Notes: generated from the sequence alone by a model not told the origin. A stretch of 11,921 nucleotides of DNA from DASZHC01 sp035938215 (GCA_035938215.1 DASZHC010000275.1:1-11921); one strand, 5' to 3'. Shown: positions 1 to 6,470, counted from the first letter of the stretch. Translations and numbers: made by a program.

Positions 1-44
1 AATCTACTCTAAGCGCCTTATTAAGTTAAGCGCGTGGACCGCTT

Positions 45-137
45 GGTAATCGCCGGATTGCCGAAGCTGACTTCCCGATCAATCGGATCGCCGAGTCTGC
101 CTCGTTAGAACGGCCGGCTCGGAGATCCGGCCCTACC
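45..137 (+). repeat. Family A palindromic repeat, copy 1
   Basis: This 93-bp intergenic element lies about 130 bp beyond the 3' end of the emrB-like gene. It begins GGTAATCGCCGGAT and ends GGAGATCCGGCCCTACC, so its ends are imperfect inverted repeats. Its right half (93-130) matches 6404-6441 at 36 of 38 bases by direct reading, in the same orientation. It contains the self-complementary block CCGGCTCGGAGATCCGG. No reading frame of interest crosses it. It resembles a REP/REPIN-type or MITE-like sequence located at gene 3' ends. The rest of 1-266 shows no gene; positions 11-33 carry a small AAGCGC/TAAGCGC inverted repeat that vaguely resembles a family B end. Confidence 0.7.
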
Positions 138-266
138 TCGCTAGCCTGCCAATAATCGCTTAGAACGCGAAATCACCCACAATGTGGCTCTCTAGCGTAA
201 TTTCCTAACTCTTTGCCCCTCAAGCGCTTCCACCACCGGTTCCTGGAGTTTTGCTTTTCAAGGATT

Positions 267-1853
267 CTAGTGGGCCGGCACCTCCGACGCTTGTACCGCA
301 CGTCTCGGTTTCTTGAACAAGAGAACCAGCGGCGCACAAAGCAGGCAGACGATGACGAGCATTCGAAACTGGTCAAGGTATGAAAAAAGGGAAGCTTGCT
401 GCTGCAGCATCTGATAAAGCACGCCAAAGCTTTGTTCGTGTGATGCAGTCGAACCGACTTGCGGAGCGAGTGTTCCCTGTATCTTCGCAAACTGGTCGTT
501 GAATGCGGGGTGAAGCGGGCTCATGTGAACCGCCATGAGTGCCTGATGAGTTTGCGCACCTCGGGAAACGAGCGTTGTAATCAGCGCAATCCCGACGCTG
601 CCTCCAAGGTTTCGAAGCAAACTCGTCAGACCGGTTGCCTCGCCCATGTTCTCGCGGGAAACGGTCGCCATCGAGAAAGTCGTCATTGGAACGAAAATAC
701 AGGTAATCGCGAACCCGCTGATGACGATCGGCCAAATGACATTCGAAGGAGCGATTTCGGTCGTAAGGTTTCCGAACATATACATGGAAAGCGCCAAAAC
801 GGCGAATCCCGCGCCAATCCAGGCCCGGCCGTCGATCTTCGAGCCGGCGAGGATTCGGCCTGAAATGATGCTTCCGAGGATGGCTCCAAACCCTCGTGGG
901 CTCATTACCAGGCCTGCCTGGAGAGATGGATAGGACAAGAGATTTTGTAGAAACAACGGTAAAATCGCGGTCGTCCCGTAAAGAATCGCGCCGAGCAGAA
1001 AAAGCAGGAGTGCCCCGATCGAAAGATTTCGATCCTTTAACACGCGCAGGTTGACGATGGGATGCGCAGCCCGCAGCTCCCAAAGTAGGAAGGCAACGAA
1101 TCCTATGATCGCGCCAAACATGAGCAGACGAATGAAGCTTGATGACAACCAGTCTTCGTCCTGACCCTTGTCGAGCATGATCTGAAGACAACCAATCCAA
1201 AGACTCAATAGCCCGAAACCGATGAAATCGATGCTGCCAGGCCGCGCGTTTCGGAGATATGGCGGATCCTCGAGAAAGAGGTAGCAAAGGAAGATTGACA
1301 AAACGCCAATGGGCAGATTAATAAAGAAAACCCAGCGCCAAGAATAATTGTCAGTAAGCCAGCCGCCCAGGGTCGGACCAAGAATCGGCGCCACCACAAC
1401 GCCGATCGCATAAATGGACATCGCAGGTCCCCGCTTCTCCGCCGGGAAACTTTCCAACAATACAGCCTGGGCAATCGGCTGAAGTGCACCCCCTCCTGCG
1501 CCTTGCAGGATACGCGCGAGAATGAGCATTCCGAGGCTCGTCGCTAGCCCACACCACGCGGACGCAACGGTGAAGATCCCGATACAGGCAAGGAGAAATC
1601 GTTTGCGCCCGAAATAACGGCCAAGCCATCCGGTGGCCGGAAGTATCACCGCGTTTGATACGAGGTAGCTAGTTAAAACCCACGTCGCCTCGTTCGTGCT
1701 GGCGGAGAGATTGCCGGCGATGTGATTGAGCGAGACATTCGCAACGGAAGTATCCAGGACCTCCATGAAAGTGGCGGACATGACCGCCAGGGCAATCAAC
1801 CAAGGATTTACGGCCGGCCGCCATTCGGTTGAAGAAGTCGATGCTGCTGCCAT
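267..1853 (-). CDS. emrB: EmrB/QacA-type MFS multidrug efflux transporter (DHA2 family)
   Basis: This 528-residue inner-membrane drug:proton antiporter would export toxic compounds through a tripartite channel. Its length and hydrophobic pattern fit the 14-helix DHA2 group. The first helix carries the conserved LDTSVANV stretch (about 33-40), followed by the EATWVLTSYLV signature (55-65). The loop GWLGRYFGRKR (75-85) is MFS motif A, and GVVVAPILGPTLGGWL (151-166) is the antiporter motif C. The conserved SWRWVFFINLPIG follows at 171-183. The ATG at 1853 lies 3 bp after the emrA-like stop codon, so the two are co-transcribed and probably translationally coupled; only a weak GAG precedes the start. 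The protein ends in a soluble basic tail (KKPRRAVQ). Family assignment is firm. The actual substrates cannot be read from the sequence, and the symbol denotes the family rather than proven orthology. Confidence 0.95.
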   Translation of the reverse strand: MAAASTSSTEWRPAVNPWLIALAVMSATFMEVLDTSVANVSLNHIAGNLSASTNEATWVLTSYLVSNAVILPATGWLGRYFGRKRFLLACIGIFTVASAWCGLATSLGMLILARILQGAGGGALQPIAQAVLLESFPAEKRGPAMSIYAIGVVVAPILGPTLGGWLTDNYSWRWVFFINLPIGVLSIFLCYLFLEDPPYLRNARPGSIDFIGFGLLSLWIGCLQIMLDKGQDEDWLSSSFIRLLMFGAIIGFVAFLLWELRAAHPIVNLRVLKDRNLSIGALLLFLLGAILYGTTAILPLFLQNLLSYPSLQAGLVMSPRGFGAILGSIISGRILAGSKIDGRAWIGAGFAVLALSMYMFGNLTTEIAPSNVIWPIVISGFAITCIFVPMTTFSMATVSRENMGEATGLTSLLRNLGGSVGIALITTLVSRGAQTHQALMAVHMSPLHPAFNDQFAKIQGTLAPQVGSTASHEQSFGVLYQMLQQQASLFSYLDQFRMLVIVCLLCAPLVLLFKKPRRAVQASEVPAH

Positions 1854-1856
1854 GCT

Positions 1857-3140
1857 CTACAAAAGGTGCTGGGAGCTCGGACGCCCGTTCCTTCCCCGAC
1901 TCGCGATGAAAATCACGCCGGCCGCGATGATCGCGAGGGCTATTCCCACGTTGACCGGGGAAAAATTTGGGTCCGAAACTTTTACTGTAGGAACGACCGA
2001 CTCTCCAGGTCCCAACGGTATACCGCCGTTGGTGTTCACCGGTTCGTCAAACAGGATTTTGACCGGAATGCGCTGCACAACCTTGACGTAGTTGCCGGTC
2101 GCATTCTGCGGTGGAAGCAGGCTGAAGCGCGCGCCGCTTCCTGCCTGGATGCTATCGACATGCGCTCGAAACTTCTTTCCGTGCAACGCATCCACCGCAA
2201 CCTCAACCTCCTGGCCAGGCCGCATCCTGCTTATTTGGTCCTCCTTAAAGTTGGCGGTTACCCACACATTCTTCGGGACCAGCGCAAAAAGACTCTGACC
2301 CGTTTGAATGTAAGCCCCGGGCTCAACCGCTTTTTGGGTCACCCAACCGGACTCGGGCGCTCGGACCTCAGTATAGGACTGGTTCAATCTGGCCGTTGCC
2401 AGATTCGCGTCGGATTGATGGATCTGAGCGTTAACACTTTTCACCAGTGCCCCTATGGCATCAACCTGAGCGCGAGCCTCGGCGACCAGGGCTTCATCAC
2501 TCGCCACTTTCTTTTCTTCCGCATCATAGGTCGCCTGAGCCGCTTTCGCCGCGGCGCGAGCTTGATCTAGATCCTGCGGAGAGACGACCCTGGTTCTGTA
2601 GAGTTCCTCGAACCGTTTCAGATCGCTTTGCGCCTTCTCGTTTTGCGCAGCGTCCGCTGCTGCGGTTGCTCTATCCGATTCAACAGTCGCCTGCTGCGTT
2701 TTTACGTGCGTAATCGCCTCGTTAAGTCCCGCCTGAGCGGCAGCCGCCTGCGCCTGAGTGCTCTCAAGAGCAGCGCTTTTCTGGCGCTCGGCGGCGTTGA
2801 CGTCTCTCGGGTCCAGTTCAACAACCAAGTCGCCCTTGTCCACGGTTTGATTGTCATCAACGTGAACCGTTTGAACCTGACCGGCGACCTTTGAGGAGAC
2901 CATGATGATGTGTCCATCGATGAAAGCATCGTCTGTCGATTGAAAAGCTTCCGAATTGACCAAGTAGATCAACCCCACCAACACAACGATGGCAAACAGA
3001 GATGCCAGAATGACCTTCGCGAAGAGACGCCGGGCCGAAAGCTTCCTCCTGTCAGGCATGGGTGCGTTTGCCGCGTTCGACGATCCGGCCCCGACTGAAA
3101 CGCGCGTCTGCGGTGGTTCCAACTCAACTTGCTGGGGCAT
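1857..3140 (-). CDS. emrA: HlyD/EmrA-type periplasmic adaptor of the efflux pump
   Basis: This 427-residue membrane-fusion protein would link the EmrB-like transporter to an outer-membrane channel. A basic cytoplasmic N-terminus (to about 38) precedes one membrane helix (40-61) and the family signature STDDAFIDGH (68-77). Next come a lipoyl/barrel-sandwich half (VAGQVQTVHVDDNQTV), a long Ala/Gln-rich coiled-coil hairpin (about 107-265) and the second half YTEVRAPESGWVTQKAVEPG. The beta-barrel contains VWVTANFKEDQISRMRPGQ. The ATG at 3140 was chosen because GAGGT lies about 7 bp upstream and the start falls 1 bp after the tetR stop codon. An upstream in-frame start at 3299 would overlap tetR by 53 codons. 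An oddity is a second hydrophobic segment at the C-terminus (about 397-414), followed by a basic tail, which classical EmrA lacks. No TolC-like gene is present in the window. Confidence 0.93.
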   Translation of the reverse strand: MPQQVELEPPQTRVSVGAGSSNAANAPMPDRRKLSARRLFAKVILASLFAIVVLVGLIYLVNSEAFQSTDDAFIDGHIIMVSSKVAGQVQTVHVDDNQTVDKGDLVVELDPRDVNAAERQKSAALESTQAQAAAAQAGLNEAITHVKTQQATVESDRATAAADAAQNEKAQSDLKRFEELYRTRVVSPQDLDQARAAAKAAQATYDAEEKKVASDEALVAEARAQVDAIGALVKSVNAQIHQSDANLATARLNQSYTEVRAPESGWVTQKAVEPGAYIQTGQSLFALVPKNVWVTANFKEDQISRMRPGQEVEVAVDALHGKKFRAHVDSIQAGSGARFSLLPPQNATGNYVKVVQRIPVKILFDEPVNTNGGIPLGPGESVVPTVKVSDPNFSPVNVGIALAIIAAGVIFIASRGRNGRPSSQHLL

Positions 3141-3141
3141 G

Positions 3142-3792
3142 TCAGGACCTCGAGATTGAATTCTTGGAGGCTTCGATCCCGCGCACGAAAATGTCGACCA
3201 CGGTGTCGATATAGGCCTCCATTGGATAGCTCCGCGGAAGATAGGTACCCTGTCGGAGCATACCCGCATAAAGTGTGTTCTTGAACGCATCCAGAGCACA
3301 TTCGACGTTCACATCCGGGCGGAGAACTCCGGCCTTCTGGGCGTCGGCCAGAATCCCGATCAACCGTTCGCGCACGGGGCGTATGACGTTTGCTATCATC
3401 GTCTGCATCGACTCGGGGAGCACTTGACCTTCGGCAATGAAGGCTCGCGCGAATCCCTGCTTTTTTTCGAGATGTGAATAGTAATGGCGGGCGTATTTCT
3501 CCATGCTTCCCCGCAAGTCCTCCTTCCAGGAGGAATGCTCGTTCATCAATGCTATTTCGGAGGCGAGGCCTCGTTCGAGGACTGCGCCAAGGAGTTGTTC
3601 TTTGCTTTTGAAATGCCTGAAGAGAGTCACTTCATTGACCCCGGCTTCGCGAGCGATTTGCCGGGTTGTAGCGCCCTGGATACCTTCGCGTGAGAAGGTC
3701 CATGCTGCGGCTTCGAGGAGGCGTTCCTTGGTTTGCTCTGGGGAAGAGGGCGAAAATCGTTTAGAATGGAGAGGGGCAGCGGGGCTTTGCAT
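3142..3792 (-). CDS. TetR-family transcriptional repressor of the efflux operon
   Basis: This 216-residue regulator has a TetR-type N-terminal DNA-binding domain. After a short Ser/Pro-rich leader, the helix TKERLLEAAAWTFSREG (21-37) leads into the helix-turn-helix, residues 41-66, with TTRQIAREAGVNEVTLFRHF as its core. The remainder is an alpha-helical ligand and dimerisation domain whose effector is unknown. It is the first gene of a three-gene minus-strand operon with emrA- and emrB-like genes. The ATG at 3792 is preferred over an in-frame TTG at 3825, because the TTG would place the operator inside the coding region and add residues unlike the family. No clear Shine-Dalgarno precedes the ATG, because the operator occupies that space; a leaderless or very short leader is possible. 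Autorepression is inferred from the operator's position. Confidence 0.9.
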   Translation of the reverse strand: MQSPAAPLHSKRFSPSSPEQTKERLLEAAAWTFSREGIQGATTRQIAREAGVNEVTLFRHFKSKEQLLGAVLERGLASEIALMNEHSSWKEDLRGSMEKYARHYYSHLEKKQGFARAFIAEGQVLPESMQTMIANVIRPVRERLIGILADAQKAGVLRPDVNVECALDAFKNTLYAGMLRQGTYLPRSYPMEAYIDTVVDIFVRGIEASKNSISRS

Positions 3793-3809
3793 GCAAGTAC
3801 TTACTTGCA
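3792..3809. promoter_or_regulatory. Perfect inverted-repeat operator at the tetR start
   Basis: TGCAAGTACTTACTTGCA is an exact 8-bp inverted repeat (TGCAAGTA / TACTTGCA) around a 2-bp centre. It overlaps the A of the tetR ATG by one base. Size, symmetry and position are typical of TetR-family operators. Occupancy would block transcription start or elongation of tetR-emrA-emrB. That the neighbouring regulator binds here is inferred from proximity. Confidence 0.7.
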
Positions 3810-3820
3810 ACGGGGACAAG

Positions 3821-3838
3821 TGCAAGCGAATACTTCCA
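3821..3838. promoter_or_regulatory. Degenerate second operator copy
   Basis: TGCAAGCGAATACTTCCA has the same 8-2-8 layout as the perfect operator. The left half matches 6 of 8 bases and the right half 7 of 8. It starts 29 bp further upstream of tetR. Two sites at this spacing would suit cooperative or graded repression. The match is good but short, so this is a candidate. Confidence 0.4.
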
Positions 3839-3999
3839 CATCGACGCGAATTTCCTTCTTGCTTGTATGGCTATTCCGCAGTCCGGCGCAAAATGGAGCG
3901 GGACGGGTCGAGCGAGCAACGCGGAAAAACAGCCAACGGGCCGCGGCCCAGAGGGTTGCGTTGAAAATGGGCCGGCGGCCACGTTGCTCGTCGGTTAGG

Positions 4000-4070
4000 T
4001 CCCGCCCCACTTTTATGCAGCCCTGGGAGAGACCAAGAAGAGTACCAGGAATATAGAAAGTGGAGCGGGA
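4000..4070. repeat. 71-bp nested hairpin inside the tetR-hisB gap
   Basis: The outer arms TCCCGCCCCACTTT (4000-4013) and AAAGTGGAGCGGGA (4057-4070) are complementary at 13 of 14 positions. An inner pair, CCTGG (4022-4026) and CCAGG (4045-4049), nests inside them. The hairpin lies in the middle of the family C cluster but matches nothing in the intact copy at 9392, so it may be a separate insertion. There is no T-run after either arm, so it does not look like a classical terminator. Confidence 0.6.
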
Positions 4071-4120
4071 TGCGCCCTCTAACGCCAGTCCGGCTCGGAC
4101 CGCCTTGCCGGCGGCCCATT

Positions 4121-4148
4121 TTGAACGCAACGACCTCACTATTATATG
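4121..4148 (+). promoter_or_regulatory. Candidate hisB promoter inside a repeat end
   Basis: TTGAAC (4121-4126) and TATATG (4143-4148) are separated by 16 bp and lie about 40 bp upstream of hisB. Each matches the sigma70 consensus at 4 of 6 bases. The same pair with the same 16-bp spacing occurs in the complement of the family C element near 9392. Weak similarity and unknown host sigma preferences keep this tentative. Confidence 0.3.
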
Positions 4149-4185
4149 CGAGACGGTGCACAAGTGTGGTATGCTCGCCGCTCTT

Positions 4186-4779
4186 ATGAGTGACAGTCGC
4201 CGGGTAGCCCTGCAGCGTGAGACACGCGAGACCTATGTCTCTATCGATCTCATCATCGATGGATCCGGCTCGTCCTCGATCCAAACGGGGATTCCTTTTT
4301 TCGACCACATGTTGACGTTGTTTAGCAAACACAGCCTGTTCGATCTCCAAATTGACGTTCGTGGTGATTTGCAGGTCGACTTCCATCATAGCGTAGAAGA
4401 TACGGGCATCGTCTTGGGCAAATGTCTTGCAAAAGCGCTGGGAGATAAGACAGGCATCCGGCGTTATGGTTGGTCGCTGATTCCCATGGATGAGACACTG
4501 GCTCGTGTCGCGGTTGACCTGAGCGGCAGATCGTTTTTGCACTATGGCGTTCCGGAAAGAGTGGGGCCGATCGGCCAATTTCATTTTGAACTGGTCGAAG
4601 AATTTCTCCGCGCTTTGAGCTCGAACGCGAGCCTGAATCTCCACGTTGATATTCTCCACGGCAGAAACAGCCATCACATGGCTGAAGGAATATTCAAGGG
4701 AATGGCCAAAGCGCTGGATCAGGCCTGCCAATTGGATCTACGGGTTAAAGGTGTGCCAAGCTCGAAAGGAGAACTATGA
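4186..4779 (+). CDS. hisB: Imidazoleglycerol-phosphate dehydratase
   Basis: This 197-residue enzyme dehydrates imidazole glycerol phosphate to imidazole acetol phosphate in histidine biosynthesis. Its Mn-binding motifs are all present: FFDHML (38-43), DFHHSVED (65-72) and HHMAEGIFK (163-171), plus the conserved RETRET near the start. It is the monofunctional dehydratase without the phosphatase domain found in E. coli HisB. The ATG at 4186 gives the expected family length. An ATG at 4171 would add five residues (MLAAL), and a GTG at 4060 would run translation through the repeat cluster and is unlikely. No clear Shine-Dalgarno precedes 4186. The stop codon overlaps the hisH start by 4 bp, indicating a coupled operon. 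Confidence 0.95.
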   Translation: MSDSRRVALQRETRETYVSIDLIIDGSGSSSIQTGIPFFDHMLTLFSKHSLFDLQIDVRGDLQVDFHHSVEDTGIVLGKCLAKALGDKTGIRRYGWSLIPMDETLARVAVDLSGRSFLHYGVPERVGPIGQFHFELVEEFLRALSSNASLNLHVDILHGRNSHHMAEGIFKGMAKALDQACQLDLRVKGVPSSKGEL

Positions 4780-5405
4780 CAGTGGCGGCAAGAATTGGGA
4801 TGATCGACTACGGGTCCGGCAATCTTCGGAGCGTCTCAAACGCCCTGCAGACGGTAGGAGCCGAAATTCGGCGAATCAGCAGCGGACCCCTCTCCACCGA
4901 CCTCGATGCTCTTGTCCTTCCTGGCGTTGGGTCGTTTGGCGATTCAGCGCGTCATCTTCAGGAGCGAAATCTCTTTGAACCGATCCGGGATTGGCTGGCG
5001 GATGGCAGAAAGTTTTTGGGAATCTGCCTTGGCTACCAACTCTTGTTTCAAGCAAGTGAGGAGTCGCCCGGGGTAGAGGGACTGGGATTTTTGGAAGGCA
5101 ACGTTCGGCGATTCAAGACCGCCGGCATTAAGATCCCGCAGATCGGGTGGAACCGCCTGAAATGGACGAGGCCGGCTCACGAACGTTTTCCTGATCTACC
5201 AAAAGATCCGTTTGTCTACTTTGTGCATTCTTACTATCCTGCTCCCCAGGAGGGCTCAATAGTCGCAGCCACGACAACCTACGGAGAGGAATTTGCGGCA
5301 GCTGTCGTAACGGACAATTTGCTGGCCACGCAATTTCATCCCGAGAAAAGCCAGGAGAACGGATTGGCAATTTTGCGGCAGTTTGTTAGTTCACTACTAT
5401 CATGA
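4776..5405 (+). CDS. hisH: Imidazole glycerol phosphate synthase, glutaminase subunit
   Basis: This 209-residue class I glutamine amidotransferase supplies ammonia to HisF, which makes imidazole glycerol phosphate and AICAR. The nucleophile is Cys84 in LGICLGYQLL, and the partner residues His188 and Glu190 lie in TQFHPEKSQENG. The oxyanion-strand motif VLPGVGSFGD is at 47-56 and the conserved FVHSYY at 149-154. The start follows a strong AAGGAG four bases upstream and overlaps hisB by ATGA; the stop overlaps hisA in the same way. The cytoplasmic synthase is a HisH-HisF complex, but hisF does not follow in this window, so the partner must be encoded elsewhere. Confidence 0.96.
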   Translation: MTVAARIGMIDYGSGNLRSVSNALQTVGAEIRRISSGPLSTDLDALVLPGVGSFGDSARHLQERNLFEPIRDWLADGRKFLGICLGYQLLFQASEESPGVEGLGFLEGNVRRFKTAGIKIPQIGWNRLKWTRPAHERFPDLPKDPFVYFVHSYYPAPQEGSIVAATTTYGEEFAAAVVTDNLLATQFHPEKSQENGLAILRQFVSSLLS

Positions 5406-6148
5406 TCATATTACCGGCGATCGACCTGTTGGATGGACAGGTGGTGCGTTTGCGCGAAGGAAGGCTTGAGAACAAGACCGTTTATTCGGACGACCCATTA
5501 GCGTTCGGCAGACAATGGGAAGAAGAAGGAGGAAGCTGTTTACACGTGGTAGACCTGAACGCCGCTTTTACCGGAGAGCCTAAAAATATAGAAATCATTA
5601 AAAAGCTTGTCCGCACGTTGAACATTCCGGTCGAAGTGGGAGGAGGCATTCGCTCTCCGGAGGCTGCCTCAACATTCATTGAAACCGGTGTTGCCCGCGT
5701 CGTGATTGGGACAGGCGCCGTCGATAGTCCGATCTTTCTGGAGAATCTGGTGAATCGCTTCGGCGGAGACAAGATCGCCGTCAGCGTTGACGCGAAAGAT
5801 GGCCGGGTGGCGGTGAGAGGCTGGACGGAGGTAACCTCCATCAATGCTCACGATTTCATTCGCATGGTCGAAAAGCTTGGCGTGGGCACAATCATTTTTA
5901 CGGACATCGCCACCGATGGCACCCTTATCGGTCCCAACTTTCCGGCGCTAGAGAGAATTCTTGAGAACACACATTGCCAGATAATTTCGAGCGGAGGCGT
6001 TGCAAACCTCGAACAGATCAAACAATTGGCGGCTATGCCGCGCTTGTATGGACTGATCATAGGCCGTGCATTGTTCGACGGAACTATCGATCTCGGAGAA
6101 GCCGTTGCCTTGGCGAACTATCACAGTGACGCTCGCGGCGCTGTGTAG
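5402..6148 (+). CDS. hisA: ProFAR isomerase (phosphoribosylformimino-5-aminoimidazole carboxamide ribotide isomerase)
   Basis: This 248-residue TIM-barrel enzyme catalyses the Amadori-type isomerisation of ProFAR to PRFAR, the substrate of HisH-HisF. It opens with the typical IILPAIDLLDGQVVRL, placing the catalytic Asp at residue 8; the second Asp is in VSVDAKDG (Asp130). Phosphate-binding loops are visible at VEVGGGIR (77-84), TDIATDGTL (167-175) and ISSGGV (195-200). The duplicated half-barrel could also suggest HisF, but VRLREG near the start and the length support HisA. The start lies in an ATGA overlap with hisH and has no separate Shine-Dalgarno, so translation is probably coupled. It is the last his gene here; repeats follow immediately. 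Confidence 0.95.
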   Translation: MIILPAIDLLDGQVVRLREGRLENKTVYSDDPLAFGRQWEEEGGSCLHVVDLNAAFTGEPKNIEIIKKLVRTLNIPVEVGGGIRSPEAASTFIETGVARVVIGTGAVDSPIFLENLVNRFGGDKIAVSVDAKDGRVAVRGWTEVTSINAHDFIRMVEKLGVGTIIFTDIATDGTLIGPNFPALERILENTHCQIISSGGVANLEQIKQLAAMPRLYGLIIGRALFDGTIDLGEAVALANYHSDARGAV

Positions 6149-6213
6149 CCCGCAAGTACCGTAGGCTCTGTGGCTTGTGCAAGGAACTCAGCATGATGCA
6201 GTTAAGCCCGGTA

Positions 6214-6226
6214 GGGGCAGATCTCC
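6214..6226. repeat. Left 13-bp direct repeat flanking the family B element
   Basis: GGGGCAGATCTCC here is repeated exactly at 6357-6369. It abuts the left terminal inverted repeat directly, as a target-site duplication would. Confidence 0.75.
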
Positions 6227-6356
6227 ATAGGCGCTAACTTGAGCTCACAAACGGTCTCAAAACGCGCTACGATGCAGGCCAACCGTATGTTTTTGCACGG
6301 TTTTGAAGCGCGCAAAGCGGGACGCTTCGCCTACTTGCGCTCAAGTTAGCGCTTAT
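6227..6356. mobile_element. Family B MITE-like element, 130 bp, non-coding
   Basis: The left end reads ATAGGCGCTAACTTGAGC and the complement of the right end reads ATAAGCGCTAACTTGAGC; the first 21 bases of the two ends agree at 19 positions. Exact 13-bp direct repeats flank it. The interior has further complementary pairs: TCAAAAC with GTTTTGA, AACCGT (6281-6286) with ACGGTT (6297-6302), and AAGCG with CGCTT near 6316-6328. No coding capacity is visible, so movement would need a transposase in trans. Duplications of 10-13 bp are known for IS4-family elements, which makes that family a candidate driver; this is inference only. Confidence 0.75.
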
Positions 6357-6369
6357 GGGGCAGATCTCC
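6357..6369. repeat. Right 13-bp direct repeat flanking the family B element
   Basis: This exact second copy of GGGGCAGATCTCC lies directly against the right terminal inverted repeat. The sequence that follows continues family A copy 2, which supports reading this as the duplicated target. Confidence 0.75.
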
Positions 6370-6470
6370 GAGCTGCCCGCCGAGAATAGCGCCCTTGCCT
6401 TACGAGTCTGCATCGTTAGAACGGCCGGCCCGGAGATCCGGGAATCAGCCGACACATCCGATTGCTCCGA

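Larger units (their letters stand above)
3889..4166. repeat. Rearranged family C palindrome cluster between tetR and hisB
   Basis: This fills most of the 393-bp gap 3793-4185, which has no gene. Its right end (4107-4164) matches the complement of the left end of the intact element at 9392-9524, including CCCATTTTGAACGCAAC, TTATATGCGAG and CGGTGCAC. Positions 3889-3937 match the middle of that element in direct orientation, including CAAAATGG, GCGGGA and GAAAAACAGCCAAC (3924-3937). A third fragment at 3954-3976 (GTTGCGTTGAAAATGGGCC) is an inverted copy of 4107-4135. The left terminal repeat is absent. The layout suggests two or more overlapping or recombined copies rather than one intact unit. 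The whole block could fold into a large branched hairpin. Confidence 0.7.
6210..6448 (+). repeat. Family A palindromic repeat, copy 2, split by an inserted element
   Basis: The left piece (6210-6226, GGTAGGGGCAGATCTCC) and right piece (6370-6448) are separated by the family B element plus one copy of a 13-bp duplication. Removing those 143 bases leaves about 96 bp that aligns along its length with copy 1 at 45-137, at 36 of 38 identical bases in the core (6404-6441). It contains a small perfect hairpin, CCCGGAGATCCGGG. It fills much of the 322-bp gap between convergent hisA and prc, which holds no gene. The right edge is degenerate, so 6448 is approximate. Confidence 0.7.

Noticed and set aside
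373..1287. 304-codon open frame inside the emrB-like gene, same strand, other frame
   Set aside because: The frame the transporter uses has all the MFS motifs; this one is an Arg-rich shadow of it.
3141..3299. Upstream in-frame start for the EmrA-like protein at 3299
   Set aside because: The extra 53 residues lie wholly inside tetR, and the ATG at 3140 has a good GAGGT and the expected N-terminus.
3823..3825. TTG as an upstream start for the TetR regulator
   Set aside because: It would put the perfect operator inside the coding sequence and add residues not typical of the family; the ATG at 3792 fits better.
3889..4166. CRISPR array
   Set aside because: The repeats are few, inverted and nested rather than evenly spaced direct repeats, and no cas gene is present.
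4060..4185. GTG-started extension of hisB through the repeat block
   Set aside because: The extra 42 residues are translated repeat DNA; the family starts near MSDSRRVALQRET.
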